Source of the DNA: Limnohabitans sp. Rim8
GTDB taxonomy: Bacteria > Pseudomonadota > Gammaproteobacteria > Burkholderiales > Burkholderiaceae_C
Direction of reading: 5' to 3'
DNA length: 5,116 nucleotides
NCBI GenBank assembly: GCA_945877725.1
Contig: CAMDXR010000241.1
Location: 1 to 5,116, forward strand
In this document: piece by piece, positions 1 to 5,116 of the stretch
Position numbering within the stretch: the stretch's first letter is position 1
Layout: every line of letters begins with the position of its first letter
Notes under the pieces: model-generated
Database searches by the model: none
What the model was told of the DNA's origin: nothing
What the model saw: the letters and a program-made list of their open reading frames with translations, nothing else
Program-made: the position numbers and the translations under genes

Positions 1-496
1 CGGCCACATCACATATTTGAGCGACGACGTGATGAACGAAAAGTTTGGCCGCGAGCTGCGCCAGGCCGTCACCGACCACGCCACGGGTTACAAATACTCC
101 ACCCTCGACGTGGAGTTTCAGATCGAAAGCTACCTGCGTTACCAGGGCGACAAGTTCAGCGAATACTTTGACGCCAACACCTATTTGCTGATCACCCGGG
201 CGCTGGATTACTTTGACCCGGCCAGAGAGCATGGTGGCGATTTATCGGCCGCTTTGGCGCGCGCGAACTGCAAGTTTCTGTTGATCAGCTTCAGCACCGA
301 CTGGCGCTTTTCGCCCACTCGCAGCCGCGAAATCGTCAAAGCCCTGCTGGACAACCGCCGCGACGTGAGCTACGCCGAGATCGATGCGCCGCACGGACAC
401 GACGCCTTTTTGCTGGACGACGCGCGTTACATGAACGTGGTGCGCTCTTACTTTGACAACATGTCCAGCGCCCTGATCGCAGGAGGTGCAGCATGA
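1..496 (+). CDS. metX: Homoserine O-acyltransferase (MetX), C-terminal part, cut by window edge
   Basis: MetX transfers an acyl group (acetyl or succinyl) to the hydroxyl of L-homoserine, the activating step of methionine synthesis in the cytoplasm. The reading frame is open from base 2 (first residues GHITYLSDDVMNEKFG), so a TTG at 17 is an internal Leu codon and the true start lies to the left. About 164 residues are present, roughly the last 45% of a family protein of about 370-380 residues. They cover the helical lid (LDVEFQIESYLRYQG) and the end of the alpha/beta-hydrolase fold. Two members of the catalytic triad are visible: Asp in STDWRFSP (codon 299-301) and His in PHGHDAFL (codon 398-400). 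The nucleophilic Ser would be upstream of the window. The stop overlaps the metW start by 4 bp. Acetyl versus succinyl preference depends on active-site residues mostly outside this fragment; many proteobacterial MetX proteins next to MetW use succinyl-CoA (known of the family, not shown here). Confidence 0.96.
   Translation, partial: GHITYLSDDVMNEKFGRELRQAVTDHATGYKYSTLDVEFQIESYLRYQGDKFSEYFDANTYLLITRALDYFDPAREHGGDLSAALARANCKFLLISFSTDWRFSPTRSREIVKALLDNRRDVSYAEIDAPHGHDAFLLDDARYMNVVRSYFDNMSSALIAGGAA
481..486 (+). promoter_or_regulatory. Ribosome binding site of metW
   Basis: A perfect AGGAGG lies inside the last codons of metX, with a 6-base spacer to the metW ATG at 493. Together with the ATGA stop/start overlap it supports the 493 start and translational coupling of metX and metW. 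Confidence 0.85.
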
Positions 497-1077
497 GCGA
501 CCCTCTGATCATGCAAGCCATAGCCCGCTTGGTGCCCCAAGGCGCGCGCGTGCTCGATTTGGGTTGTGGCGACGGCGCTTTGTTGGCCTACTTGCAAGAG
601 CACAACGCCTGTAGCGGCTACGGCGTGGAGCTGAGCGATGCCAATGTGCATGCCTGCGTACAACGCGGGGTGAACGTGATCCAGCTCAACCTGGACGAAG
701 GCTTGACGATGTTTGCCGACCAATCGTTTGACGTGGTGCTGCAAATCGACACGCTGCAACACCTGCGCAACGCCGAAACCATGCTGCGCGAAACCGCGCG
801 TGTGGGCCGCGTGGGCATTGTGGCTTTCCCCAATTTTGCGCACTGGTTCAACCGCCTAAGCGTGTTGCAAGGGCGCATGCCTGTGACCAAGCGATTGCCT
901 TATGAGTGGTACGACACGCCGAACATCCGGGTGGGCACCTTTGCCGACTTTGGCGACTTGGCGCGCAAAAACAAGCTGCAAGTGATGGATGCCTTTGGCC
1001 TGCAAAACGGTCACGAAGTCCGCTTGTGGCCTAACCTCATGGCGGGCACGGCGGTTTACAAATTCCAGCAAGGCTGA
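493..1077 (+). CDS. metW: MetW, methionine biosynthesis methyltransferase-fold protein
   Basis: The 194-residue product has the usual MetW length. It is a class I SAM-methyltransferase-like protein: motif I is VLDLGCGDG at residues 20-28, the acidic end of strand 2 is in YGVELSD at 43-49 (Glu46), and the motif IV region is FDVVLQIDTLQHL at 79-91. MetW-typical stretches follow: FPNFAHW at 112-118 and RMPVTKRLPYEWYDTPNIR at 128-146. The ATG at 493 overlaps the metX stop and has an excellent Shine-Dalgarno sequence. MetW almost always sits beside metX in proteobacteria and is thought to be needed for, or to enhance, MetX acyltransferase activity; a methyl-transfer reaction has not been firmly established for it, as far as I know. 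The SAM-binding glycine motif is intact. The gene ends one base before the next start, so it is also coupled to the downstream transporter. Confidence 0.95.
   Translation: MSDPLIMQAIARLVPQGARVLDLGCGDGALLAYLQEHNACSGYGVELSDANVHACVQRGVNVIQLNLDEGLTMFADQSFDVVLQIDTLQHLRNAETMLRETARVGRVGIVAFPNFAHWFNRLSVLQGRMPVTKRLPYEWYDTPNIRVGTFADFGDLARKNKLQVMDAFGLQNGHEVRLWPNLMAGTAVYKFQQG
1070..1073 (+). promoter_or_regulatory. Weak ribosome binding site of the MFS gene
   Basis: AAGG ends five bases before the ATG at 1079, inside the end of metW. It is a short match, so translation probably depends partly on ribosomes finishing metW. It supports 1079 over an in-frame alternative start at 989, which would lie deep inside metW. 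Confidence 0.5.
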
Positions 1078-1078
1078 C

Positions 1079-2281
1079 ATGCCCCACAGCACGGCCCCCG
1101 AGGTCACGCCCAACGCGCAGAGTCCTTGGCTGATTGCCAATTTGCTGGCCCAGATTTCATTTGGTCTGTTGGCCATGACCTTGTGCCTGCCCTCCATGCA
1201 GGAATGGGGGGCTATTTTTGACGCCCCACAGTCCGACGTGCAACTGACTTTCAGCGGCTACGTGGTGGCCTATGGTGTTTTGCAATTGGTTTATGGCCCC
1301 TTGTCTGACCGGCATGGCCGCAAACCCATTCTGATGCTGGGTCTGGTGGTGGCGGGACTGGCCTCGGTCATGGCCGCGCTGTCCCAAGACATTGCCACCC
1401 TCACGCTGGCACGCGTGCTGCAAGGTGCAGGCAGTGCGGCCAGCATGGTGGTCAGCCGCTCCATGGTGCAAGACCTGTTTGCGGGGCCACAGCGCACGCG
1501 GGTCATGGCCTACATCGGCATGGCGCTGGGCATGTGCCCGCCACTGGCCACGCTGATGGGTGGACAAATTCATGTGCGCATGGGCTGGCAAGCCAATTTT
1601 GTGCTGCTGGCCGTGTTGGCTGTGCTGCTGTTTTTTGCCACTCTGTGGGGCTTGCCCCGGGTGCAAAAACCAGCCCCCACCGAGCACCACTGGCTGCGCG
1701 CCATGTTGAGCGCCTATGCCCGGCTTGCCCGTGAACCGCGCTTTGTGTTGTACGTCACGATCCTGGCGGCCACCACGGCCACGTTTTATGCTTTTTTGGG
1801 CGGTGCGCCCATCGTGCTCAAGGGCTTTGGCATCGGGCCGGACGGCATCGGCTGGTTCATCATGGCGGTTCCTCTGTCTTACATTTTGGGCAACTTCATG
1901 ACCTCGCGGCTGATTCAGCAATGGGGCGAATCGCGGGTCATGATTTGGGGCCAAGCCCTGACCCTGGGCGGATTGATGGTGATGCTGGGCCTGGGCTTGG
2001 CGGGCTTTGCCAGCCCACTGGCGGTGGCCTTGCCCCTGCTTTTGCTGGGTCTGGGGCACGGCTTGATCAACCCACCCGCTTTGGCTGGCACCGTGGGCGT
2101 GGTGCCTGCACTGGCCGGATCAGCTGCCGCTGTGGCCGGGCTCATGCAACAACTGACCGGCGCCGCCGGAGGCTATCTGGTGGGCTTGGTGCCGCACCAC
2201 GGCGCAGTCAATCTGGGCTGGATGATGCTGGGCTTTGCCCTGCTGGCCACGCTGGCGCAGTGGTTGCTACACAAACGCTGA
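1079..2281 (+). CDS. Bcr/CflA-family MFS drug efflux transporter
   Basis: This 400-residue inner-membrane protein has the length and about 12 hydrophobic segments of the Bcr/CflA (DHA1) branch of the major facilitator superfamily, which exports drugs or metabolites in exchange for protons. TM1 is about residues 17-39 and TM2 about 54-75. The loop 2-3 signature motif A is GPLSDRHGRK at 73-82. The TM4 arginine motif B is RVLQGAGSA at 112-120. A motif C-like glycine/proline run typical of antiporters, GMALGMCPPLATLMGG, is at 147-162. A charged, Pro-rich central loop follows near residue 193 (PRVQKPAPTEHH). The start at 1079 gives a normal short N-terminus; a frame extension to 989 would add 30 polar residues inside metW and is rejected. 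The ATG starts one base after the metW stop, so the gene probably shares the metXW transcript. The substrate cannot be inferred. It is not recognisably the muropeptide permease AmpG. Confidence 0.92.
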   Translation: MPHSTAPEVTPNAQSPWLIANLLAQISFGLLAMTLCLPSMQEWGAIFDAPQSDVQLTFSGYVVAYGVLQLVYGPLSDRHGRKPILMLGLVVAGLASVMAALSQDIATLTLARVLQGAGSAASMVVSRSMVQDLFAGPQRTRVMAYIGMALGMCPPLATLMGGQIHVRMGWQANFVLLAVLAVLLFFATLWGLPRVQKPAPTEHHWLRAMLSAYARLAREPRFVLYVTILAATTATFYAFLGGAPIVLKGFGIGPDGIGWFIMAVPLSYILGNFMTSRLIQQWGESRVMIWGQALTLGGLMVMLGLGLAGFASPLAVALPLLLLGLGHGLINPPALAGTVGVVPALAGSAAAVAGLMQQLTGAAGGYLVGLVPHHGAVNLGWMMLGFALLATLAQWLLHKR

Positions 2282-2316
2282 CCCGCTTCTTAGGTTACCG
2301 TCACCCCTCAAAATTT

Positions 2317-2433
2317 GTCATCCCCAACCTAACCACTGTCACCCCCAAACTAACCACTGTCACCCCCAACCTAACCACTGTCACCCCCGAACTAACCATT
2401 GTCACCCCCGAACTAACCATTGTCACCCCCGAC
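2317..2433. repeat. 21-bp tandem direct-repeat array
   Basis: Five consecutive 21-bp units begin at 2329, 2350, 2371, 2392 and 2413. All share CTAACCAYTGTCACCCCC followed by three bases, RAM. Only three positions vary: position 8 reads C,C,C,T,T; position 19 reads A,A,G,G,G; position 21 reads A,C,A,A,C. A further partial unit (GTCATCCCCAAC, 2317-2328) precedes them in the same register, and a GTCACCCC at 2300 lies 17 bp earlier. The tetranucleotide GTCA therefore recurs at 2317, 2338, 2359, 2380, 2401 and 2422, exactly 21 bp apart. The last unit runs into, and forms the left arm of, the hairpin element at 2422-2490. Function is unknown; 21 bp is two turns of B-DNA, so protein binding on one helix face is possible but unproven. 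Confidence 0.93.
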
Positions 2434-2490
2434 CTGATCGGGGGTCCATGCCTTCGGCGGCGATGGATGCCCGGTCAATCCGGGCATGAC
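2422..2490. repeat. Cloverleaf-like palindromic element with GTCA/TGAC ends
   Basis: The element begins GTCA and ends TGAC, which are inverted repeats. Inside are two hairpins with 8-bp stems: ACCCCCGA (2425-2432) pairs with TCGGGGGT (2438-2445) around a 5-base loop, and ATGCCCGG (2467-2474) pairs with CCGGGCAT (2480-2487) around a 5-base loop. Between them TCCAT (2445-2449) pairs with ATGGA (2463-2467), sharing a base with each hairpin, and GCCTTCGGC (2450-2458) could close a small middle hairpin. The layout resembles dispersed intergenic palindromes of proteobacterial genomes that begin GTCATCCCCG or GTCATTCCCG and end in CGGGCATGAC or CGGGAATGAC (recalled, not searched). It could act as a small non-autonomous mobile element, an RNA processing or stabilising structure, or a bidirectional transcription stop. 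It has no transposase gene. Confidence 0.82.
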
Positions 2491-2553
2491 AGATGGGAAG
2501 CTGGATTTGGTTGTTGAAATGCCGGGCATGACAACTGAAAAGCTAGGCGTGAC
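2487..2553. repeat. Degenerate 21-bp repeats on the right of the cloverleaf element
   Basis: CCGGGCATGAC at 2480-2490 recurs at 2522-2532, exactly 42 bp later, and GTGAC ends at 2553, another 21 bp on. Cut at TGAC, the segments starting at 2487 and 2529 share the pattern TGACANNTGNNAAGCTNG, 13 of 21 positions by eye. At 2519-2529 ATGCC-G-GGCAT looks like a collapsed version of the right-hand hairpin of the main element. These appear to be decayed copies mirroring the left array, because TGAC is the complement of GTCA. The similarity is modest, so common origin is an inference. Confidence 0.5.
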
Positions 2554-2572
2554 TGATGTATGCGGGAAGACT

Positions 2573-3109
2573 TCAGTGGCTCATCTCTTGGTCGTGCATC
2601 CAGGCGGCGTGTTTGGGGGCGCGTTTGGTTTGGGCCCACTCGTTGAGCATGTCCCATTTGCAGTCGTCGAGTTTGGCGTACATCTCGGGCGTGCCGACAT
2701 CGGCGGCCAATTCCAAGCGGTGCCCGTTGGGGTCAAAAAAGTAAATGCTTTTAAAGATGGTGTGATTGGTTGGCCCCAGCACGTCCACGCCGTTGGCCTG
2801 CAAACGCGCTTTGGCTTCTTCCAGTGCTTGCAGGCTGTCCACCTTGAAGGCGATGTGCTGCACCCACTCCGGCGTGTTGGTGTCGCGGCCCATGTCGGGC
2901 GAGTTGGGCAGCTCAAAAAACGCCAACACATTGCCCCCACCTGCGTCCAAAAAAACGTGCATGTACGGATCGGGGGCCTTGGTAGAGGGCACCAGATCTT
3001 CGGCAATGGCCAACACAAAGTCCATGTTCAGGTTTTTCACGTACCAGTCCACAGTGGCTTTGGCGTCTTTGCAGCGGTAGGCGACGTGGTGAATTTTGTT
3101 GATTTTCAT
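2573..3109 (-). CDS. VOC-family metalloprotein (glyoxalase / extradiol dioxygenase fold)
   Basis: The 178-residue product belongs to the vicinal oxygen chelate superfamily, whose members bind a divalent metal and act as lyases, isomerases, dioxygenases or resistance proteins. Two beta-alpha-beta-beta-beta modules are visible. Likely metal ligands fall at the canonical places: His8 in KIHHVAYR, Glu66 in FFELPN, His85 in VQHIAFKV and Glu133 in PNGHRLELAAD. The substrate-facing segment TIFKSIYFFDPNG (117-129) is intact. A C-terminal extension of about 40 residues (GTPEMYAKLDD onward) lies beyond the VOC core. I chose the ATG at 3109 because the fold begins immediately after it (MKINKIHHVAYR) and a GGAG lies eight bases upstream; a further in-frame ATG at 3166 would add 19 polar residues without a ribosome site. 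It is the last gene of the minus-strand block, 77 bp after the small DUF2783-like gene. A role on the product of the upstream hydroxylase is likely but the reaction is unknown. Confidence 0.9.
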   Translation of the reverse strand: MKINKIHHVAYRCKDAKATVDWYVKNLNMDFVLAIAEDLVPSTKAPDPYMHVFLDAGGGNVLAFFELPNSPDMGRDTNTPEWVQHIAFKVDSLQALEEAKARLQANGVDVLGPTNHTIFKSIYFFDPNGHRLELAADVGTPEMYAKLDDCKWDMLNEWAQTKRAPKHAAWMHDQEMSH

Positions 3110-3117
3110 GAAGGGTT

Positions 3118-3121
3118 CTCC
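3118..3121 (-). promoter_or_regulatory. Ribosome binding site of the VOC gene
   Basis: Read on the minus strand, GGAG precedes the ATG at 3109 with an 8-base spacer. It supports the shorter 178-residue protein over the longer frame starting at 3166. Confidence 0.6.
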
Positions 3122-3186
3122 AGGGGCGGTTGTTCGATGGTTCAAGACTGCAGGCTTCGTCTGCATCCAAATAAAAGGTCGGGGTT

Positions 3187-3417
3187 TTAGGCGGTTTCGC
3201 GGGCAGCTTGCAAGGCCTCGCGCAGCACTTGCAGATCGCCAATGTGGTTGGCCAACAGCAAAATCAACCGAGCATTGAGGGCCTCGCTTTGCTCGTCGCT
3301 CAAACCGTTGTGGGCATCGATCAGGTTTTCATAAAACTCATCACCGGGTGAAAAATCCCGGAAAAACCGACGCCCGGTTTCTTGAAAATTTGGCTCAGTT
3401 TTTAGCACTGTGTTCAT
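3187..3417 (-). CDS. Small DUF2783-like protein of unknown function
   Basis: This 76-residue soluble protein resembles the DUF2783 family by memory of its core: GDEFYENLIDAHNGLSDEQS, then a Leu/Ala-rich helix NARLILLLANHIGD, then VLREALQAAR. It has no cysteines, no signal peptide and no transmembrane segment; the predicted structure is mostly helical. The ATG at 3417 is preferred because an AGAG lies seven bases upstream and the protein then begins MNTVLKTEPNF. A TTG at 3468 would add 17 residues and overlap the hydroxylase gene by 16 bp, which is possible but less likely. It lies 35 bp after the FAD hydroxylase and 77 bp before the VOC gene, all in the same direction, so it is probably co-expressed with them. 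Its function is not known to me; its position suggests an accessory or subunit role for the hydroxylase or the VOC enzyme (inference). Confidence 0.8.
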   Translation of the reverse strand: MNTVLKTEPNFQETGRRFFRDFSPGDEFYENLIDAHNGLSDEQSEALNARLILLLANHIGDLQVLREALQAARETA

Positions 3418-3424
3418 GGCAATT

Positions 3425-3428
3425 CTCT
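3425..3428 (-). promoter_or_regulatory. Probable ribosome binding site of the DUF2783-like gene
   Basis: On the minus strand AGAG, within AAGAGAA, stands seven bases before the ATG at 3417. The match is modest, but it is the best one near any candidate start of this gene and it decides in favour of the 76-residue form. Confidence 0.45.
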
Positions 3429-3452
3429 TGGAAAGGTTTGGGAGCAGGGGCG

Positions 3453-5102
3453 TCAGGTCACTGCGCAAGTGGGGTCATATTTGCCCACGGCACGGTCCAA
3501 GGCGGCTTGCAACTTGTGGGCATCGAGTTGCCGCCAGCGGGCCACCACATGTTGGTCGGGGCGCAGCAAATAAACGGTGCCGGGCTGCGCGTCGTAGCGT
3601 CGTGCCATCCAGCCTTGGTGGTCCACCAACACCTTAAAGCCGGGCACCTGCAGCGCCAGCTCAGACACGATCAGCGTGTTCACCGGCACGCTGCCCTGCT
3701 GCAATCGTTGCAAGGCAGCCAAACTGTCTGCCGAGGGCGCTGACTTGACAAACAACAAACACTGAAAGCCTTTGCCCACTTGATCGAGCAACCACGCTTC
3801 CTGCAACTGGCCTTGCTCTGCCCCTGCTTGACTCAGCTGCACGGGCGCGTCGTCCATGGGTGCGCCGGGCACCATTTGGCCGTCGAAAGCATCGTCGTCT
3901 GGGGTGTTCAACAGCGAGGTGGTCAAGAACGAAGGCACCGACAAACGCCCCGAATTAACCAACTTGCGCGCAAACGGGTGGTGCTTGGCCAGCGCCAGCA
4001 CGGCGTTGCGGAAGGTGCGGCTGGTGCGGCTCTTGGGGGTGATGAAATCGGTCGAACGCGTCGAGTTCATGATGTTCTCGTCGGCCGCAAACTGGCGGTC
4101 TTGCGCGTAGGTATCGAGCAAGGTGTCGGGCGCCTGGCCCTTGATGACCAAGCCCAGTTTCCACATCAGGTCGTCGGCATCCTGAAAACCCGAGTTGGCT
4201 CCGCGTGCGCCAAAGGGTGAAACCTGGTGCGCCGCATCGCCCGCGAACAACACCCGGCCGTGCCTGAAATCGGTCATCCGGCGGCACTGAAAGGTGTAAA
4301 TACTGACCCACTCCAGCTCAAACGGCCTCTCATCGCCCAACATGGCTTGCAATCGGGGGATGACCTTTTCGGGTTTCTTTTCTTCTTCAGGGTCGGCGTC
4401 CCAGCCCAACTGAAAATCAATGCGCCAGACGTTGTTGCTTTGCTTGTGCAACAGCACGCTTTGTTTGGGGTGAAATGGCGGATCAAACCAAAACCAACGC
4501 TCGGCAGGGTAATCGGCCTTCATGATCACGTCGGCGATCAAAAAGCGGTCTTGAAAAACGCGCCCCTCAATGTCCAGTCCCAAATGGCGGCGGATTGGGC
4601 TGCGCGCCCCATCGGCCACCACCAGCCAATCGGCCTCAATATCGAAGCGGCCATCGGGCGTCTCCACGGTCAGCTTGGCGTGGTCAGCACCGGGCGTCAC
4701 GGCCACCACCTTGTGCTGCCAACGCAGATCGGCCCCCAACTCTTGGGCGCGCGCAATCAGCATTTCCTCAACGTGGTACTGCTGCAAATTGATCATGCCG
4801 GGGCGCTTGTGACCCGCATCGGGCACCAGGTTGAACTGGTAAACCTCTTCTTGCTCCAGAAAAGTGCGGCCAATGTTCCAGCTCACCCCCAACTCGCACG
4901 CCTGATCGGCAATGCCCAGGCGGTCCAGAATTTCGAGCGAACGCTTGGCATAACAAACCGCGCGCGAACCCACCGAAACGGTTTTGTCATCGTCCAGCAC
5001 CAGCACATCCAGCCCCTGCAAGCGGGCATCTATGGCGGCAGCCAGCCCCACGGGGCCTGCGCCAATCACAATGAGGGGCTTGCGCAAAGGCGGCTCCGAC
5101 AT
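3453..5102 (-). CDS. FAD-dependent aromatic-ring hydroxylase (PheA/TfdB/MhpA-like)
   Basis: This 549-residue cytoplasmic flavoprotein has all marks of group A flavin monooxygenases, which use NAD(P)H and O2 to hydroxylate phenolic rings. The ADP-binding GAGPVG is at residues 14-19, after the strand PLIVI. The DG motif is in DWLVVADGARSPIRRHLG at 158-175 (Asp164-Gly165). The second FAD motif, GRVLFAGDAAHQVSPFGARG, is at 282-301 (Gly288-Asp289) and is followed by ANSGFQDADDL. The conserved helix DTLLDTYAQDR is at 326-336. From about residue 408 (GQMVPGAPMDD) a C-terminal thioredoxin-like domain begins, as in phenol hydroxylase relatives; its role there is structural. The length fits the family (about 500-620). 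The ATG at 5102 puts the Rossmann strand at residue 9, as expected; only 14 bases precede it in the window and no strong ribosome site is seen, so the start is likely but not certain. It is the first visible gene of the minus-strand operon. The substrate is unknown; a phenol, hydroxyphenylpropionate or similar ring is plausible. Confidence 0.93.
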   Translation of the reverse strand: MSEPPLRKPLIVIGAGPVGLAAAIDARLQGLDVLVLDDDKTVSVGSRAVCYAKRSLEILDRLGIADQACELGVSWNIGRTFLEQEEVYQFNLVPDAGHKRPGMINLQQYHVEEMLIARAQELGADLRWQHKVVAVTPGADHAKLTVETPDGRFDIEADWLVVADGARSPIRRHLGLDIEGRVFQDRFLIADVIMKADYPAERWFWFDPPFHPKQSVLLHKQSNNVWRIDFQLGWDADPEEEKKPEKVIPRLQAMLGDERPFELEWVSIYTFQCRRMTDFRHGRVLFAGDAAHQVSPFGARGANSGFQDADDLMWKLGLVIKGQAPDTLLDTYAQDRQFAADENIMNSTRSTDFITPKSRTSRTFRNAVLALAKHHPFARKLVNSGRLSVPSFLTTSLLNTPDDDAFDGQMVPGAPMDDAPVQLSQAGAEQGQLQEAWLLDQVGKGFQCLLFVKSAPSADSLAALQRLQQGSVPVNTLIVSELALQVPGFKVLVDHQGWMARRYDAQPGTVYLLRPDQHVVARWRQLDAHKLQAALDRAVGKYDPTCAVT

Positions 5103-5116
5103 CAGGTCTGTCGGGG

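Larger units (their letters stand above)
2282..2572. other. Convergent intergenic region, repeat-rich, no supported gene
   Basis: This stretch lies between the stop of the plus-strand transporter and the stop of the minus-strand VOC gene. Open frames cross it in more than one phase because the repeat period (21) is a multiple of three, but they give short Thr/Val/Pro or His/Pro repeat peptides with no start signals and are not credible proteins. The content is a 21-bp direct-repeat array, a cloverleaf-like element and a degenerate right-hand tail, each listed separately. Any transcription stop for the two converging operons must lie here or further along. No hairpin followed by a clear T-run is seen in either direction. 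Confidence 0.85.

Noticed and set aside
989..1078. N-terminal extension of the transporter by 30 residues
   Set aside because: It overlaps the conserved end of metW, is polar and Arg/Lys-rich unlike Bcr/CflA N-termini, and 1079 has a metW-coupled start.
1157..2059. Long 300-residue open frame on the minus strand
   Set aside because: It lies opposite the well-supported transporter. The product is a Gln/His/Arg-rich composition artefact of a GC-rich antisense frame, with no recognisable motif.
2317..2433. The repeat array as a CRISPR array
   Set aside because: The 21-bp units are contiguous direct repeats without unique spacers, and no cas gene is present.
2425..2445. The left hairpin as a classical intrinsic terminator
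   Set aside because: The stem is strong but is followed by CCATGCC on the plus strand and preceded by no A-run to serve the minus strand, so the U-tract is missing. A role in ending transcription remains possible but is not called.
2235..2489. Open frame with His-Pro repeats, resembling a metal-binding peptide
   Set aside because: It is the same array read in another frame, begins within the transporter and has no ribosome site.
1921..2517. Open frame with a repeated Thr-Val-Thr-Pro heptapeptide, which might be read as a repeat protein
   Set aside because: It begins inside the transporter gene in another frame. Its repeats simply translate the 21-bp intergenic array, whose length is a multiple of three; there is no start signal and no domain.
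3148..3164. TGCAG/CTGCA inverted repeat upstream of the VOC gene as an operator or attenuator
   Set aside because: The stem is only five base pairs with a seven-base loop and has no associated promoter or T-run, so it is within chance expectation.
2486..3190. 234-residue open frame on the plus strand
   Set aside because: It runs antisense to the VOC gene, whose metal ligands and ribosome site are convincing. The product looks like an antisense shadow.

Overview
The window is GC-rich, densely coded DNA from a proteobacterium. The metX-metW pair, codon use and gene families point to a betaproteobacterium of the order Burkholderiales, most likely Comamonadaceae (inference from protein similarity remembered by eye; no search was run). 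Five complete genes and one partial gene lie in two convergent blocks separated by a repeat-rich intergenic region of about 290 bp.

Left block, plus strand (1-2281): the C-terminal part of metX (homoserine O-acyltransferase), then metW with a 4-bp ATGA overlap, then a Bcr/CflA-type major facilitator efflux gene whose ATG begins one base after the metW stop. The three genes look like one translationally linked operon: MetX acylates homoserine at the first committed step of methionine synthesis, MetW is its usual partner protein, and the transporter is a passenger of unknown substrate.

Middle (2282-2572): no convincing gene. It holds an array of 21-bp direct repeats (five near-identical units, with GTCA landmarks continuing upstream), a cloverleaf-like element with GTCA/TGAC ends and two 8-bp hairpins, and on its right a degenerate tail in which TGAC landmarks recur at multiples of the same 21-bp period. 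This is the most unusual part of the window. It sits where two transcripts converge, so it may end transcription, but no U-tract terminator is visible.

Right block, minus strand (5102 down to 2573): an FAD-dependent aromatic-ring hydroxylase of the PheA/TfdB/MhpA type, a small DUF2783-like protein, and a VOC (glyoxalase/extradiol dioxygenase fold) metalloprotein. All three are co-directional with short gaps, so they are probably one operon with its promoter beyond the right edge. The combination suggests breakdown of an aromatic or related compound; the substrate cannot be read from the sequence.

The coding genes belong to known families. No undescribed defence or mobile system is evident. 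The items most worth following up are the intergenic repeat element and the small conserved protein between the hydroxylase and VOC genes.
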